A stretch of DNA of 42,726 nucleotides from a virus, in IMG/VR virus record IMGVR_UViG_3300043446_003742, positions 1 through 42,726 of that record. The stretch is one strand, 5' to 3'. Position numbers and translations under genes: made by a program. Position 1 is the stretch's first letter. Each line of letters opens with the position of its first letter. The notes under the pieces were generated by a model. It searched no databases. It saw nothing but the letters and a program-made list of their open reading frames with translations, and was not told where the DNA came from. Below, in pieces: positions 17,491-31,400 of the stretch.

Positions 17491-19416
17491 ATGCCGTTAG
17501 TCAATTTTTCTAACCTAGATTTCGATCAGGTTAAAACAACAATTAGGGATTACTTAAAATCTAATTCTAACTTTACTGACTATGATTTTGAGGGATCTAA
17601 TCTCTCTACAATTATTGATGTTTTGGCATATAATACCTATATTACTTCATATAATGCAAATATGGTTGCAAATGAAGTTTTCATTGATAGTGCGACCTTG
17701 AGAGAGAACGTAGTTGCACTTGCAAGAAATATAGGATACATACCTCGTTCAAGAAAAGCAGCAAGAGCAACAATTAGTTTTTTCATAGACACGACAAACA
17801 TAACACCAATTCCAACATCAATTACTTTAAAAAAAGGTTCTGTGGCTTCAACAACAGGATCTTTTGGAAATCAATCTTTTGTATTTTCAATTCTCAATGA
17901 CATAACGGTCCCTGTCATTGATGGTATTGCATCATTTAATGATATTGAAATTTATCAAGGTGTTTTACTGACAAGTAATTTTACTGTTGATTCGAGACAA
18001 CCAAATCAAAGATACATTCTTCCAAATAGCGGAATTGATACTGATTTAATTTCTGTAGTTGTAAAATCTAGTCAACAAGCAACCCAACAAGTAAAATATA
18101 GTAAACAAGATAGTTTATTTGATATTAATAGAGAATCTAAAGTTTATTTTTTACAAGAAATTGAAGATGAAAGATATGAACTGATTTTTGGCGATGGAAT
18201 TTTTGGAAAAAAACTTGATCAAGATAATTATATTACCGCAAATTACATTGTTTCAAATGGCGATAGTGCAAATGGAATAAGTCAATTTACTTTTTCCGGC
18301 ACATTATCATACACAAGAAATTCAATAGAATATACAGTAACCTCTGGAATTTCTCTTTTAACAACAGGATTGACTTCCTCGGGAGGAGAAAATATTGAGT
18401 CTGTGGAGTCTATTAAAAAATATGCTCCAAGGATATACTCTTCTCAAAACAGAGCAGTAACGGCAAATGATTATGAAACTTTAATCCCAGAAAAAATTTA
18501 CCCAGAAACAGAGTCCATATCTGTTTTTGGGGGAGAAGAATTGATTCCGCCACAATATGGAAAAGTATTCATAAGTATTAAACCAAGATCTGGTGACTTT
18601 TTACCAAATCTTATAAAAGAAAATATTAAAAGAGACTTAAAAAAATATGCAGTTGCTGGAATAGTTCCGGAAATTTTAGACTTAAAATATTTGTATATAG
18701 AGTCTGATTCAAAAGTTTATTATAATACTAATCTTGCTCCGAGTTCTTCTTACGTTTCTAGTATCGTTCAAAGTAACGCAAATAAGTATGCAGAATCTAC
18801 AGAATTAAATAAATACGGTGCTAGATTTAAATATAGTAAATTTTTGAAGATAATTGATGATAGTCACGAATCAGTTACTTCAAATATAACAACTCTTCAA
18901 ATGAGAAGAGATTTGAGAGTGGTATTAAATAGTTTTGCGGAATATCAAATAGGATTTGGTAATGAATTTTATATTAAATCTATGAGTGGATATAATATAA
19001 GATCCTCTTCTTTTAGAGTTGCGGATATTCAACAAGATGTTTATCTTTCTGATATACCAAATTCAGATAGACTTACTGGATCTTTGTTTCTTTTTACTGT
19101 TCCTACAGTAAATTCATCTTCACCAACAATTCTAAGAAGAAATGTTGGAAATATTAATTATAAAAATGGAATAATAACATTAAATCCAATTAACATCTTA
19201 TCTGGAAAAATAAAAGATGGACAAACAATTATAGAAATTTCTGCAGTTCCTAAATCAAATGATGTAATAGGATTACAAGATCTTTATTTGCAACTAGATA
19301 TAAGTAAGAGTAATTTTGAAATGGTCATAGATGAAATTTCATCTGGTTTAGATCCTTCGGCATCAAATTACATAGTAACATCCAGCTACAGTAACGGGAA
19401 TTTAGTAAGATCATAA
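17491..19416 (+). CDS. gp6: Baseplate wedge protein gp6
   Basis: The start is ATG 17491, directly after the gp25 stop; an earlier in-frame ATG lies inside gp25. The 641 residues compare with 660 in T4. Matching blocks include TDYDFEGSNLSTIIDVLAYN (about 30-49), NIGYIPRSRKAA (about 88-99), an ANDYETLIPEKIYPE segment (about 330) and SIKPRSGDFLPNLIKENIKR. gp6 dimers join the wedges into the continuous ring of the baseplate and belong to the gpJ/TssF-like family. The next gene begins 1 nt after the stop. Confidence 0.95.
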   Translation: MPLVNFSNLDFDQVKTTIRDYLKSNSNFTDYDFEGSNLSTIIDVLAYNTYITSYNANMVANEVFIDSATLRENVVALARNIGYIPRSRKAARATISFFIDTTNITPIPTSITLKKGSVASTTGSFGNQSFVFSILNDITVPVIDGIASFNDIEIYQGVLLTSNFTVDSRQPNQRYILPNSGIDTDLISVVVKSSQQATQQVKYSKQDSLFDINRESKVYFLQEIEDERYELIFGDGIFGKKLDQDNYITANYIVSNGDSANGISQFTFSGTLSYTRNSIEYTVTSGISLLTTGLTSSGGENIESVESIKKYAPRIYSSQNRAVTANDYETLIPEKIYPETESISVFGGEELIPPQYGKVFISIKPRSGDFLPNLIKENIKRDLKKYAVAGIVPEILDLKYLYIESDSKVYYNTNLAPSSSYVSSIVQSNANKYAESTELNKYGARFKYSKFLKIIDDSHESVTSNITTLQMRRDLRVVLNSFAEYQIGFGNEFYIKSMSGYNIRSSSFRVADIQQDVYLSDIPNSDRLTGSLFLFTVPTVNSSSPTILRRNVGNINYKNGIITLNPINILSGKIKDGQTIIEISAVPKSNDVIGLQDLYLQLDISKSNFEMVIDEISSGLDPSASNYIVTSSYSNGNLVRS

Positions 19417-19417
19417 A

Positions 19418-22400
19418 ATGACAGACAAAAGAGTTCAATTTAATACTATTGTTCAGAATCAACTCCCTGCATATGTTAGAGAGGAGTTTCCTTTAATTTC
19501 TGAATTTTTAAAGCAGTATTATCTTTCACAAGAATTTCAAGGTGCTCCAACTGATTTAATTCAAAATATTGATCAATATATTCGATTAAATGAGACCACA
19601 AATCTTGTAGATTCTGTCATTTTAAAATCAAACATATCTTTTGTTGATACTACAATTGAAGTAGATTTAGGATTTTCTCCTACAGGAACAAATGGGTTTC
19701 CGGATTCTTATGGATTAATTAAAATTGATGATGAAATTATTTTATATACCTCAAAAACTTCCACTGCAAATTCTGCTTCATTTAATGGATGTATAAGAGG
19801 ATTTAGTGGCATTTCTTCTTTGAACGATCAAACTGCCACTGGAGAATTGGTATTTTCTACCAGTTCTGCGGAAGAGCACATTGGAACAGAATATAATTCG
19901 GATGGATCAATAAAACAAAAGGGATCAACGATATTAAACTTAAGTAACTTATTCTTAAAACAATTTTTACTTAAGACAAAGTATCAACTTCTTCCGGGTT
20001 TAGAAGACAGAGAATTATTTTCTGACTTAAATGAAGATCTTTTTATAAAACAGTCTAAAGATTTTTATGGAAGTAAAGGCACTGACGAGTCTTTTAAAAT
20101 TCTCTTCAAGTCTCTTTATGACGAAGAAGTAAAAATTATTAAACCTAAAGATTTTCTTCTTACTCCATCAAATGCACAATACACTATCACAAATGATTTA
20201 GTTGTTGAAAGTATTTCAGGAGATCCTCTAGAACTTAAAAACTCAACACTATATCAAAATTCATATCTTGATAATTTTACAAAATCATATGCACCTATCA
20301 CATCAGTAGAAAAAATATCTTCTAGAGATGGAAAAACTTTTTATAAACTTAGTGTAGATGCTGGTTATAATAGGGATATTGTAGTTGATGGAGCAACTTA
20401 TGGAAACTTTTTAGTTCACCCAAAAACTAAAGTAATAGGAGAAGTATCTCCAAATTCAACAATTCTTGATGTAGACTCAACGGTAGGATTTCCAACTTCT
20501 GGGCAACTTTTTGCTAGTTATAATGACGGAACAGCGGGAGTTATTTCATATACATCCAAATCATTAACTCAATTTTATGGTTGTTCAAATATTGTAAAAT
20601 CTATTAATAATGCAGAGAATGTTGGATTAAACACTTATGCATCAAATAGTGATGGAAGTATTAAAGTCAGGATCAATTCTGTTATTAGTGGTTTAGATGT
20701 GAGAAGTGATACTCGTTATCTATCTCCCAAAGAATCTATACAGATAAAAACATTAGGAGTTTCTGCAAAAGACTTTATATCAAAAAACTGGTATTATAAT
20801 ATTTCATCCAGATACGAAGTTCAAGGTAGTCCAGTTTTAATAGATACCTCCGATAAAACATACAGATTAACCCTGAAAACTCCCCACTATCTTAAGATTG
20901 GAGATTCTATATCAATTGTAGATAGTAATAATGCATCGAAGTCCTCTACTGTAGTTGATATTAACTCAGAGTATTCAATAACCATTAGAGATCAAGGTGA
21001 ACTATCTTTATCAACAAACTACACTATTAAAAGAAATATTCTAAAACCAATTTCAAATACATTTTCAAATTTATCTTCATATACATCAAATGTTCAAAAT
21101 GTATATAAGGATTCTGGAAAAACTTTAGTAGCATCTAATTCAATTCCATCATATTATCGCCAACCATTAAATGTAATTGATAGATCTATTACTTTTTCCG
21201 GAACTTTTATTGGAGATGAATTTGTAATATCAAATAAAGATCACGGTTTTTATACTGGAGATGTAGTATATTATACTCCACAAAAGGTTACTACAACATC
21301 ATTTAGTGATGATGGAATTGAAATTCAACAAACATCTATACAGTCTTCTTTGTTTGATGAAGGACTTTATTTCATCAAACGAGTTAACGAAACCGCAGTT
21401 AAATTTGCAAAAAGTAAATTTGACATTTACTATTCTGAATTATATAAGGATGACTCATCTAAATCTAAGTATGTCAAATTAACTGAATCTAAAAGTGTTT
21501 CTGATAACAAAATAGAAATTTATAAATTTAATTCAAAAACAGTATTACCACAAAAAATACTTAGGGAAATACAAGATCCAATAAGTGATGGAAAAACCTA
21601 TCCAACCTCCCCAGGATTTAATGGTATACTTGTCAATGGAGTGGAAATTTTAAACTACAAATCAAGCGATGTAATTTATCATGGAAAAATAAACTCCATT
21701 GATATTTTATCGCCGGGATTGGATTACGATGTCATCAATCCACCGGAATTAAAAATTAGCGATAGAATTGGAACAGGAGCTACTGGATATGTTTCTGTTA
21801 ATGGTTCATTAAGAGAAATACAGATTATAGATCCTGGATTTGACTATGTTGATGTCCCAACAGTTAAGATTACTGGTGGTAATGGATCAGGAGCTTTAGC
21901 TTCTGTAAATATGAAGTTAATAGATTATTATGCAAGTTTTAATTCAGATTCCGCATCAAATCAAATTGGAATAGGTGTGACGGTTTCAACTATAGGATTT
22001 AGCACTTATCATAAATTTAGAGATGGAGAAACTGTAATATATGATCCAAAATATCAACAATCTGTAGGTGGTATAACCACAAACTCAACTTATTTTGTTT
22101 CAGTAAAAGATTCTAATACAGTAAAACTTCATAAAACATTTGATGATGCAGTTTCTGGAATCAACACTATTACTCTAACTTCTTATGGATCTGGAATACA
22201 TTACCTTAAATCGTATAATAAAAAGTCAGTAGTTGGTTCCATCAACGTAGTTTCTGGTGGTTCTAATTATCAAAATAAAAAAAGAACAACAGATATTACC
22301 GGAATAAGTACATCTTTAAATCAAGTTACTATCACCAACCATGATTATCAATCCGGAGAAATCGTAAAGTATGCAACAGAGGGTGCTTCTATTGGTGGTT

Positions 22401-25400
22401 TAATTAGCGGATCAGAATATTATTTAACCAAAATAGATGATAATAATTTTAAATTATCAAATATTGGCATAGGAGTTACTGAAAAAGACTTTTTCTATAG
22501 AACAAATCAATATATAGATTTTACTAGTGTAGGTGTTGGAACTCATACCTTTAATTACCCTAATATTTCTGTAACTTTATCTGGAAAAATTGGCATTTCT
22601 TCTATTGGATCTGAGACTTTTGAGGCACAAATTCAACCAGTATTTAGAGGAGAAATTACTTCAGTACATTTAAAGAATTCTGGAGTTGGTTATGGATCTT
22701 CAGATATTATCAATATTGTTAAAGAACCTGAAGTTTCTTTAGTATCCGGACAAGATGCCCAATTACTTCCAGTAATTAGTAATGGAAGAATTTCTGAGGT
22801 TTTGGTCCTAAGCACTGGTAGAAATTATAACTCTGTCCCCATCTTAACTATAGTTGGTGATGGTGTTGGTGCAGTTGTAACTCCTATTATTGAAAATAAT
22901 AGTTTAAAGTCAGTTAAAGTAATAGAACCTGGTCAAGGATATTCTTCAAAAAACACTTCAATATTAGTTTCTTTTCCAGGCAGCGGATGTTCATTTAAAT
23001 CAAATATTCAAACTTGGAGAGTTAATCTATTTGAACGAAATTTTAATACTTTTACTTCTGATGATGGATTTATTGAAAGTAGTATTAATGACGAATATGA
23101 ACTCCAGTACTGCAATATCTATGCTCCAAGAAAATTAAGAGAGAGTTTATTTTCCGTAGATTCTTTAGGAAAAACTTTATATGGAACAAAGGATCTGAGT
23201 AAAAATAATGCGGGAGTAGAAGAGTTTAATGCAATAAAACAAAAACATTCTCCAATTATAGGTTGGGCATATGACGGACATCCAATTTATGGTCCATATG
23301 GATATTCTAAAAAATTCGGCGGGGTGATCACCCAAATGAAGTCCGGATACAAGATGAATTCTTCAAGAGTATCTGGACCACCAACTTCAATTTATCCTTT
23401 AGGGTTTTTTGTAGAAGATTATACTTACTTTAAAACTAACGATGAAACGGTTCTCGATGAAAACAACGGAAGATTTTGTATAACACCAGAGTATCCAAAA
23501 GGAACATATGCATACTTTGCAACCATCAACAATTTATCTTCAGATTCTTCTGGACCATTTTATCAATACAGAAGACCTGTTTTCCCATATTTAATAGGAA
23601 ATAATTTTAAGTCAATTCCAAATAAATTTAACTACGACAAAAATTCAAATCAAGATAGTTATGATTTAAATAAAACTTCTTGGATTAGAAATACAGATCC
23701 ATATAATTTAAGAAATGGCAACGTTAATTATGAATACCTTTCTTTACCAAATAATTTAAATCAAACTTTAGAAGTTAAGTCAGTTTCACCCGGATCTGTT
23801 GAAAGTATCAAAATATCTTCGGGAGGTTTAAACTATAAAGTAAATGATGAAATTATCTTTGATAATTCAAATACTAATGGATTTGGTGCTTCAGCAAAAA
23901 TTTCTAAAATATTTGGAAAGTCTGTCAATAATATTAGTGTTGCCACAAGTTCCGTTACTGGAGTGGAAATTTATCCAGAAAATAAAATCGGATCTTATAC
24001 AATTTTTTCACAAAATCCTCATAATTTTAAAAATGGAGATCTGGTTCAAGTATCTGGGTTGAGTACGAGCACATTTAAAATCAACAATTCATACCCAGCA
24101 GGAATATCCACAAATACTCTCACTCTAGTTGGATTAGGATCAACTTCAATAGGAATTAAAACTACTGGAGTTACTGGAATTGTAACATATATCAATGTAT
24201 TAGGAAACTTAAATTACCCCAACATCAGAGAAAATGATATTCTTACAATAAATTCCGAAAAAATTAAAGTTTTAAATGTAGATGCAAAACTTTCTAGAAT
24301 CAGAATTATTAGAGAAATTGAAAGCACAGTAGGGTCCGCACACACTGTTGGATCTAAAATATATGAGAATCCAAGAAAGTTAATAGTTAATACTGAATTT
24401 TCTACCACATACAATTATAAGTTAAATAAAGAAATTTATTTTAATCCAATAGAATCGGTTGGACTAGGAACAACTTCTGGAGTTGGAATAGGAACTACAA
24501 TCTTCTTTTCAAATCCAGGAATTGGATTGACTGAAATCTTTATTCCAACAAAAACAATATATTTACCAGGGCATAACTTAAATACTGGAGATCAACTAAC
24601 ATATTCAACAAATGACGGAAAAGGTCTATCAGTCTTAATAGATTCCTCTTCAGGAGTAAGCACGTTAACAGATCAACAAATTCTTTATGTTGCTAAAGTG
24701 TCTGATGACTTAATTGGAATTTCTACTGTTAGAGTTGGACTTGGAACCACAGGTACTTTTGTTGGAATAGCAAGTACGCAAAGAAATTCTACTACATTAT
24801 TCTTCTCCGGTATTGGAACTGGAATTTATCATAGTTTTAAAACAAATTATGATAAATTATCAGGAAAAATTACAAAAAATATTGTTACTGTTTCTACAGC
24901 ACAAACACATGGTTTACAAAACGGAGACACTGTTTATATTGATGTAAATCCATCAATTTCTACTACGGTAACTCTAAAGTATAATGATTATCATAGAAAA
25001 GTTTTAATAAACGCCAAAACTTTTATTTCAAGTGGAGTTAACACTTCAACAAGTTTGATAACAATTGATAATCATGGATTTGAAACTGGAGATAAAGTTA
25101 TTCACACTTCCCCATCTCCAGCGCAGGGTTTAGAAAACAATAAAATTTATTACGTAGTAAAATTTGATGATAATTCATTTAAACTATCAAATACTTATTA
25201 TAACTCATTAAGTTCAAATCCTTCAATTGTAGGAATAGCAAGTACTTCGAATGGAGAAATTTCTTTAATCAATCCACCTTTAAATGCATATAAAAATTCT
25301 TCTATAATATTTGATTTATCAGATTCTTCTTTATCATACATTAAACAATCTACAAATTACCCAGCTTTTGATTTGAATTTTTATCTAGATGAAAACTTTA

Positions 25401-28400
25401 CTCAACTTTACGATAAAAATCCAGAAAGCTCCACATTTGAGGTTCAAAAATCCAGCGGCGTTGTTGGAGTTTCTACTGATGCAAAAGTAACTTTATTTGT
25501 CAATGAATATACTCCAAAAAATTTATTTTATAAATTAGACCCATTATTTGATAGTGATATTCCCATAGAAAAGCAAGAAATCAATGTAGATTCTTCGGTT
25601 TTATCAAATAATAAAATTAATGTTGAAAAGAGTGTTTATAGCGGAAAGTATACAATTTCTGCGGGATCAACTATATTTACATATTCACTAAATAAACTTC
25701 CGGAAAATAATTCTTATGTATCTACATCTTCATCTATTACATATCAAACCGATTCACTAAGCGTAACGGGAGCAATATCTGAAGTTGAAATTACAAACAA
25801 AGGAAGAAATTATTATTCTCTCCCTGGAATTTCTTCTATTGTTTCAACTAGCGGTAGTGGTTCTATTCTGGAACCATTTAGCAACTCAATAGGAAAAATT
25901 AAAAATACTACAATCAAAAACATTGGATTTGATTTTTCTTCAGATTATACAGTTAAACCAAGTTCTTCTTTACCACAATTATTAAAAATTGATCCACTAG
26001 CCTCATTTTCTTCTATTGGAATTAGTTCTTTTGGTAGAGGATATACTTCTGCACCAAATATATTAGTTTTTGATGGGAAAACTAACCAAATTATTACTGA
26101 TGTAGACTTAAGATATAATCTAGGAGATTCTCAAGTAACAATTTTTAAAAATACATATGGTATAAACAATGTTACTCCAAGATTTATTCCAGTACAAAAT
26201 TCAAATGGAGTTGGTATAAATTCAATTTCATTTAATTCAACAACTAAGGATGTTACGGTTAGATTGTCCGTTGGGTTTAGCACTATAAACTCATTCCCAT
26301 TTGAAGTAAATGATAAAGTTTTAATCGAAAATATCAGTGTTGGTGTAGATTCTACTGCAAAAGGATATAATTCAGAAAATTACGATTATGCGTTGTTTAC
26401 TATTACATCAGTAGATCAAAATATAGGTGGAATAGGATCCATAACTTATAATCTTTCTGAATTCCTTAGTGATGGAGAGTATCCTGGTACATATGATTCT
26501 ATAAATTCTGTTGGAAGAGTAATACCCGAAAAATATTTTCCAACTTTTAGTCCAATCTTGCAAATTGGAGATTATATTGAAGGGGAAACAGTAGAATCAA
26601 ATTCATCTTTAGGTATAGTTGAAAAATGGGATAAAAAATCCCAAATATTAAAAGTATTATCCAATCAAGATTTCAATAATGATGCAATTGTAAAGGGTCT
26701 ATCATCAAATACTCAGGGTATTGCTTCATCAATAACTTCTTTTGAATCATACTTAACTTTAAATTCATTATCTAAAGTAGAAAGGGGATGGGAAACAAAC
26801 TCTGGATTTTTGAATGAAAATTTACAAAAAATTCAAGACAGTTTTTACTATCAAAATTTTTCATACTCATTAAAATCTAAAGTTGATTTTGATTCCTGGA
26901 AGGATGCGGTTGGCACTTTAAATCATACATTAGGATTTAAAAAATTCTCCGATTATCAGTTAGAATCTTCTTTAGGGCAGCAAGAGCAAAATTCAATGCT
27001 GGTTGAATCAAACCTATCTTCGTTTGAAATTATAACTGACATTGTGGAATATGTAGATTTAAACTGCGTTTACGATTTTGATTTGGTTACGGAAAATTCT
27101 ATCGAATTAAATTCAAAAATAATTTCCGATGAAATAGTTTTTAATTCCAGAATATTGACCGATTACATGGAGTCTGTGGGAAATAGAGTTCTTTCTATAG
27201 ACGATATAAGTGGATTATTTAATAGCAATCCACGTTCCACACAATACTCAGAGGTCCATAGATTTTTATTATCAGATGCAAGATCTCAAAAATATATAAC
27301 TTTCGTAAGTGATAAAAGGTATACTGAGCAATCACAAACATCAATTATTACTCTTTTACACGATAATTATATTTCTTTTATGAATCAGTATGGAAGAGTT
27401 GAAACTTACTATGACCAAGGTTTTTTTGACTTTACTATTGAGGGTAGTGAAGGTGTTCTTTTATTCTATCCAACAAACTATCAAGTCAACAACTATAATG
27501 TTACAACTCTTTCATGGAATTTAAAGGACAATTTAATAGGAGTTGGATCTTCGTCCTTTGGAGACACCGTTCTAATAAACACAAGTAGCGTAAGTGTTTC
27601 TTCAGGATCAACAACTATAGTTGGTATTAATAGTTCTTTTAGTTCTGTTAAAGTTTTAGTAGAAATTTCAGGAAATAATGGAGAGTATGAGTTTAATGAG
27701 ATAAGTGTAATACATGACGGAACAAATACACATATGATTGATTATGGTCAATTATCGAATTTAAATTACACTCCATTTGAAAGTTCTGGATTAGGGACCT
27801 TTAATTCATATCTTTCAGGATCTCAAATAAAAATTGATTTTACTCCAAATGTAGGAACAGCAACTACCATAAACACGATACAAGTTGCAATTGCAAATAC
27901 ATCATCGACTGGTATTGGTACTTTTGATATGAAACACGCCAAACTGTCATCACAGTCGGTTTCAATCGCATCTTCATCATCTCCTACAGCAAATTCAGTT
28001 GCCAACCTATCAAATGACTATGATGCAACTTATTTTGTTCTTCAAGTTACTGATACAACTAATAATAGACTTCAACTCTCCGAAATTATGTTAATAAACA
28101 ATGACTCAGAAATTTATTTAACTGAGTTTGGAAATATTGAAACAAATTCTGGATTAGGAACTTTTGGTGCTTTTAGAAGTGGAACTGATACTGTTCTATC
28201 ATTTACACCAATACAAAATATTGATACACAAGTAAAAACTTTTTATACTTCTTTACGACATCAAGATGATTCTAAGGATGTTGTTGATTTAATCAATGCA
28301 ACAATAGAAACAAATTTTGGAACTTATTTTGGGGCAGAGACTGACATCAAACGCCAATTTGACTTAAAACATAAAAATGTTCCTATTTTTGAAAGAAGTT

Positions 28401-31400
28401 TTAATGGAGATGATACTTCAATTGTGAGTATTGACAGCAATACTATTACAATTCCAAATCATTTTTATGTAACGGGAGAAAAAGTTAATTATTATCATGC
28501 AGGATCCGGAACAACTCAGGCTATTGGAATTGCAACAACAACCTTTGTCTCAGTTGGATCCACAGACAAACTTGCATCAGAAGTTTATGTCGTCAAAATT
28601 AATGATGATAAAATTAAACTTGCTTCAAGTTCAGAAAATGCTTTGAAATTTGTCCCACAAACTATAGATATAACGAGTGTTGGTATTGGAACTTCACATC
28701 GTTTTGTATCGACAAACCAAAATGCAAAGGTCTTACTATCAATTGATAATGTTATTCAGTCTCCCGTTGTTTCTACTGCAGTTACTACAACATTATCAAA
28801 AAATATATTTACAACTGATGATACAATATACTTCAGCGGAATCACTTCATTTTTTGGAGGTGACCTGATTAAAATTGGCGACGAAATTATGAGAATTGAT
28901 GGGATTGGTATTGGAAGCACTAATGCAATATCAGTAACTAGACCTTGGTTGGGAACAGTAGTTTCAGGATATTCTACTGGAGATCTTGTTACGAAGGTAA
29001 TCGGAGATTATAATATTATTGATAACATTTTAAATTTTGTAACTGCCCCATATGGAAATACTCCGTTTGGAACAATTACAAATGCTCCAGATGAAAGAGA
29101 TTGGAGTGGAATATCAACCGGATCTAGTTTTCACGGGAGAGTATTTTTAAGATCCGGAGAACAAGATACTTCAAACGAGACATATCATAAAAATTATATT
29201 TTTGATGACATTTCTTCTAAATTTAATGGGTCGGAGAGAAATTTCAGATTAAAATCGAATTTATCCGATGTGACCGACATATCTTCAGAAAACGCGGTAA
29301 TCTTAATAAATAACGTTTTTCAAGGTCCAGAATTATCCAATGATTATACATTATCAGAGGTTGCTGGAATAACTACTATTTCATTTACTGGCACAGCAAC
29401 ATCTATTTCTTCGGATGTAAACACTTCAAATTTACCTTCAGGTGGAATAATTGTTTCTGTTGGTTCAAGCGGAGGATTTGGATATCAACCATTGGTATCC
29501 GCAGGTGGAACATCTGTAGTGTCAATATCAGGAACAATTCAATCTGTCAGTATCGGAAATAGTGGTTCCGGATATAGATCAAAATCAAAGTATGAAATTA
29601 CAACTAAAACTTCTCAAGCAGTTGGTGTTGGTTCAACAATAGTTTATTTGGAAAATGACAATAGTATATTTAATATATTAAGTCTTTTAAATTCTGGTTC
29701 AAATTGCAAGATTGGCGTTGGAACTTTTATAGATTTAACTACAATTGTATCTGCAGGATCCACATTTATTTGTATTGGGGTTGGAAGTACAAGTAACTAC
29801 ATTATTCCAGCAGAAACTTCTACGGCTATTGAAATAGAAAATCCCCAAATTGGAATAGTGAATGTTGAAGTTGTTACCAGCTCTTCTGGAATTGCAACTT
29901 ATACTCATGTTGGATTTGCTACAATAAGAAATGGTAATGTATCTTCTCCGGTTTTTATAACAAAAGTATCTTCGGGATATACTAACACAAATCCACCAAA
30001 CGTTGTTTTTGATGATCCACAATCCTATTCGGATATTCCATTGATTTACAGTTCCAATTATGCTTCTGGCGGTGGATCAAATGCAACTATAGACATTGTT
30101 GTTGGACAAGGTTCTAGTGTTATAGATTTTGAAGTTAAAAATACCGGATATGGTTATGGAATTGGAAATGTTTTAACGATTCCTGTTGGAGGATTAGTTG
30201 GAATTCCTACAACTTCCGGATTTAAAGAATTTGAAGTCACAATTCAAAATGTTTTCTCTGATAAATTTAGTGGATGGTCTATTGGATCTTTACAAGTTTT
30301 TGATAGTATTGATAGATATTTTGATGGAAGGAGAGTTTCTTTCCCACTTTCTTTATCAGGAAACATAACTACCATAAATTCTTCTAAAGGATCAAAAATA
30401 TCTCTCCAGGACACAATTTTAATCTTCTTAAATGATATTTTACAAGTTCCGGGTGAAGGATATACTTTTAATGGTGGCAGTGCAATAACATTTACAGAAG
30501 CACCAAAAGAAGGAGATCAGTCAAAAATTATTTTCTATAAAGGAAGTGGTGATGGCATCGATGTTATTTCCCGAGAAATTATAGAAACAGTTAAAATTGG
30601 AGATGATTTAAGAATTACTTATGATTCATCTCAGGGACAGTCACCTACTTTATCCGAAGACTTTAGAACAGTATATGATATCAAATCCACAGATTCAGTC
30701 AAAACAAATCCTTATTTTGGACCAGGTAACACTAACAATACTAACTTACTAAGACCAGTTGTTTGGTGCCGTCAAACTGAAGATAAGATTATTAATGAAA
30801 AAGTAGTTGGTAAGGATAGGGAAATTTATACCCCAAATATAAATCCATTTGCATACATCATTAAAAATGTAGGTATTGGTTCAACCGCAATTTATGTTGA
30901 TAATTTGAAACCTTTCTTTAATGCTCAAAATGAAAATGACACTTCATTATCTTTCCAAAACAGTATAAAATTTATATCACAAGATACTATTTCTGGGGCA
31001 ATTGGCACTGCAGTCGTATCCACTGCAGGAACAATTTCTTCAATTGTTATTAGTGATGGTGGTGTAGGATATTCAACTTCACCTACAATAAGCATTGGAA
31101 GCACTAATGGAATTGGAATTGGAACCACATCAACAGCCCTTGGAACAGTTTCAATTAGTATTGGTGGAACAGTAACTGGTGTAGCAATAACTAATCCAGG
31201 ATTTGGATATACAACTTCTAGTCCGCCATCGGTTTTAATATCCTCACCTACACTAATTTCAGAAACAAATTCAGTTTCTTCTTATTCAGGAGACTCTGGA
31301 ATAGTTGTTGGATTTGGAACAACAACTATTAGTACACAAACTCAACTAATATTTGATCTTTATATCCCACAAAATTCATATTTAAGGGATATTAAATATG

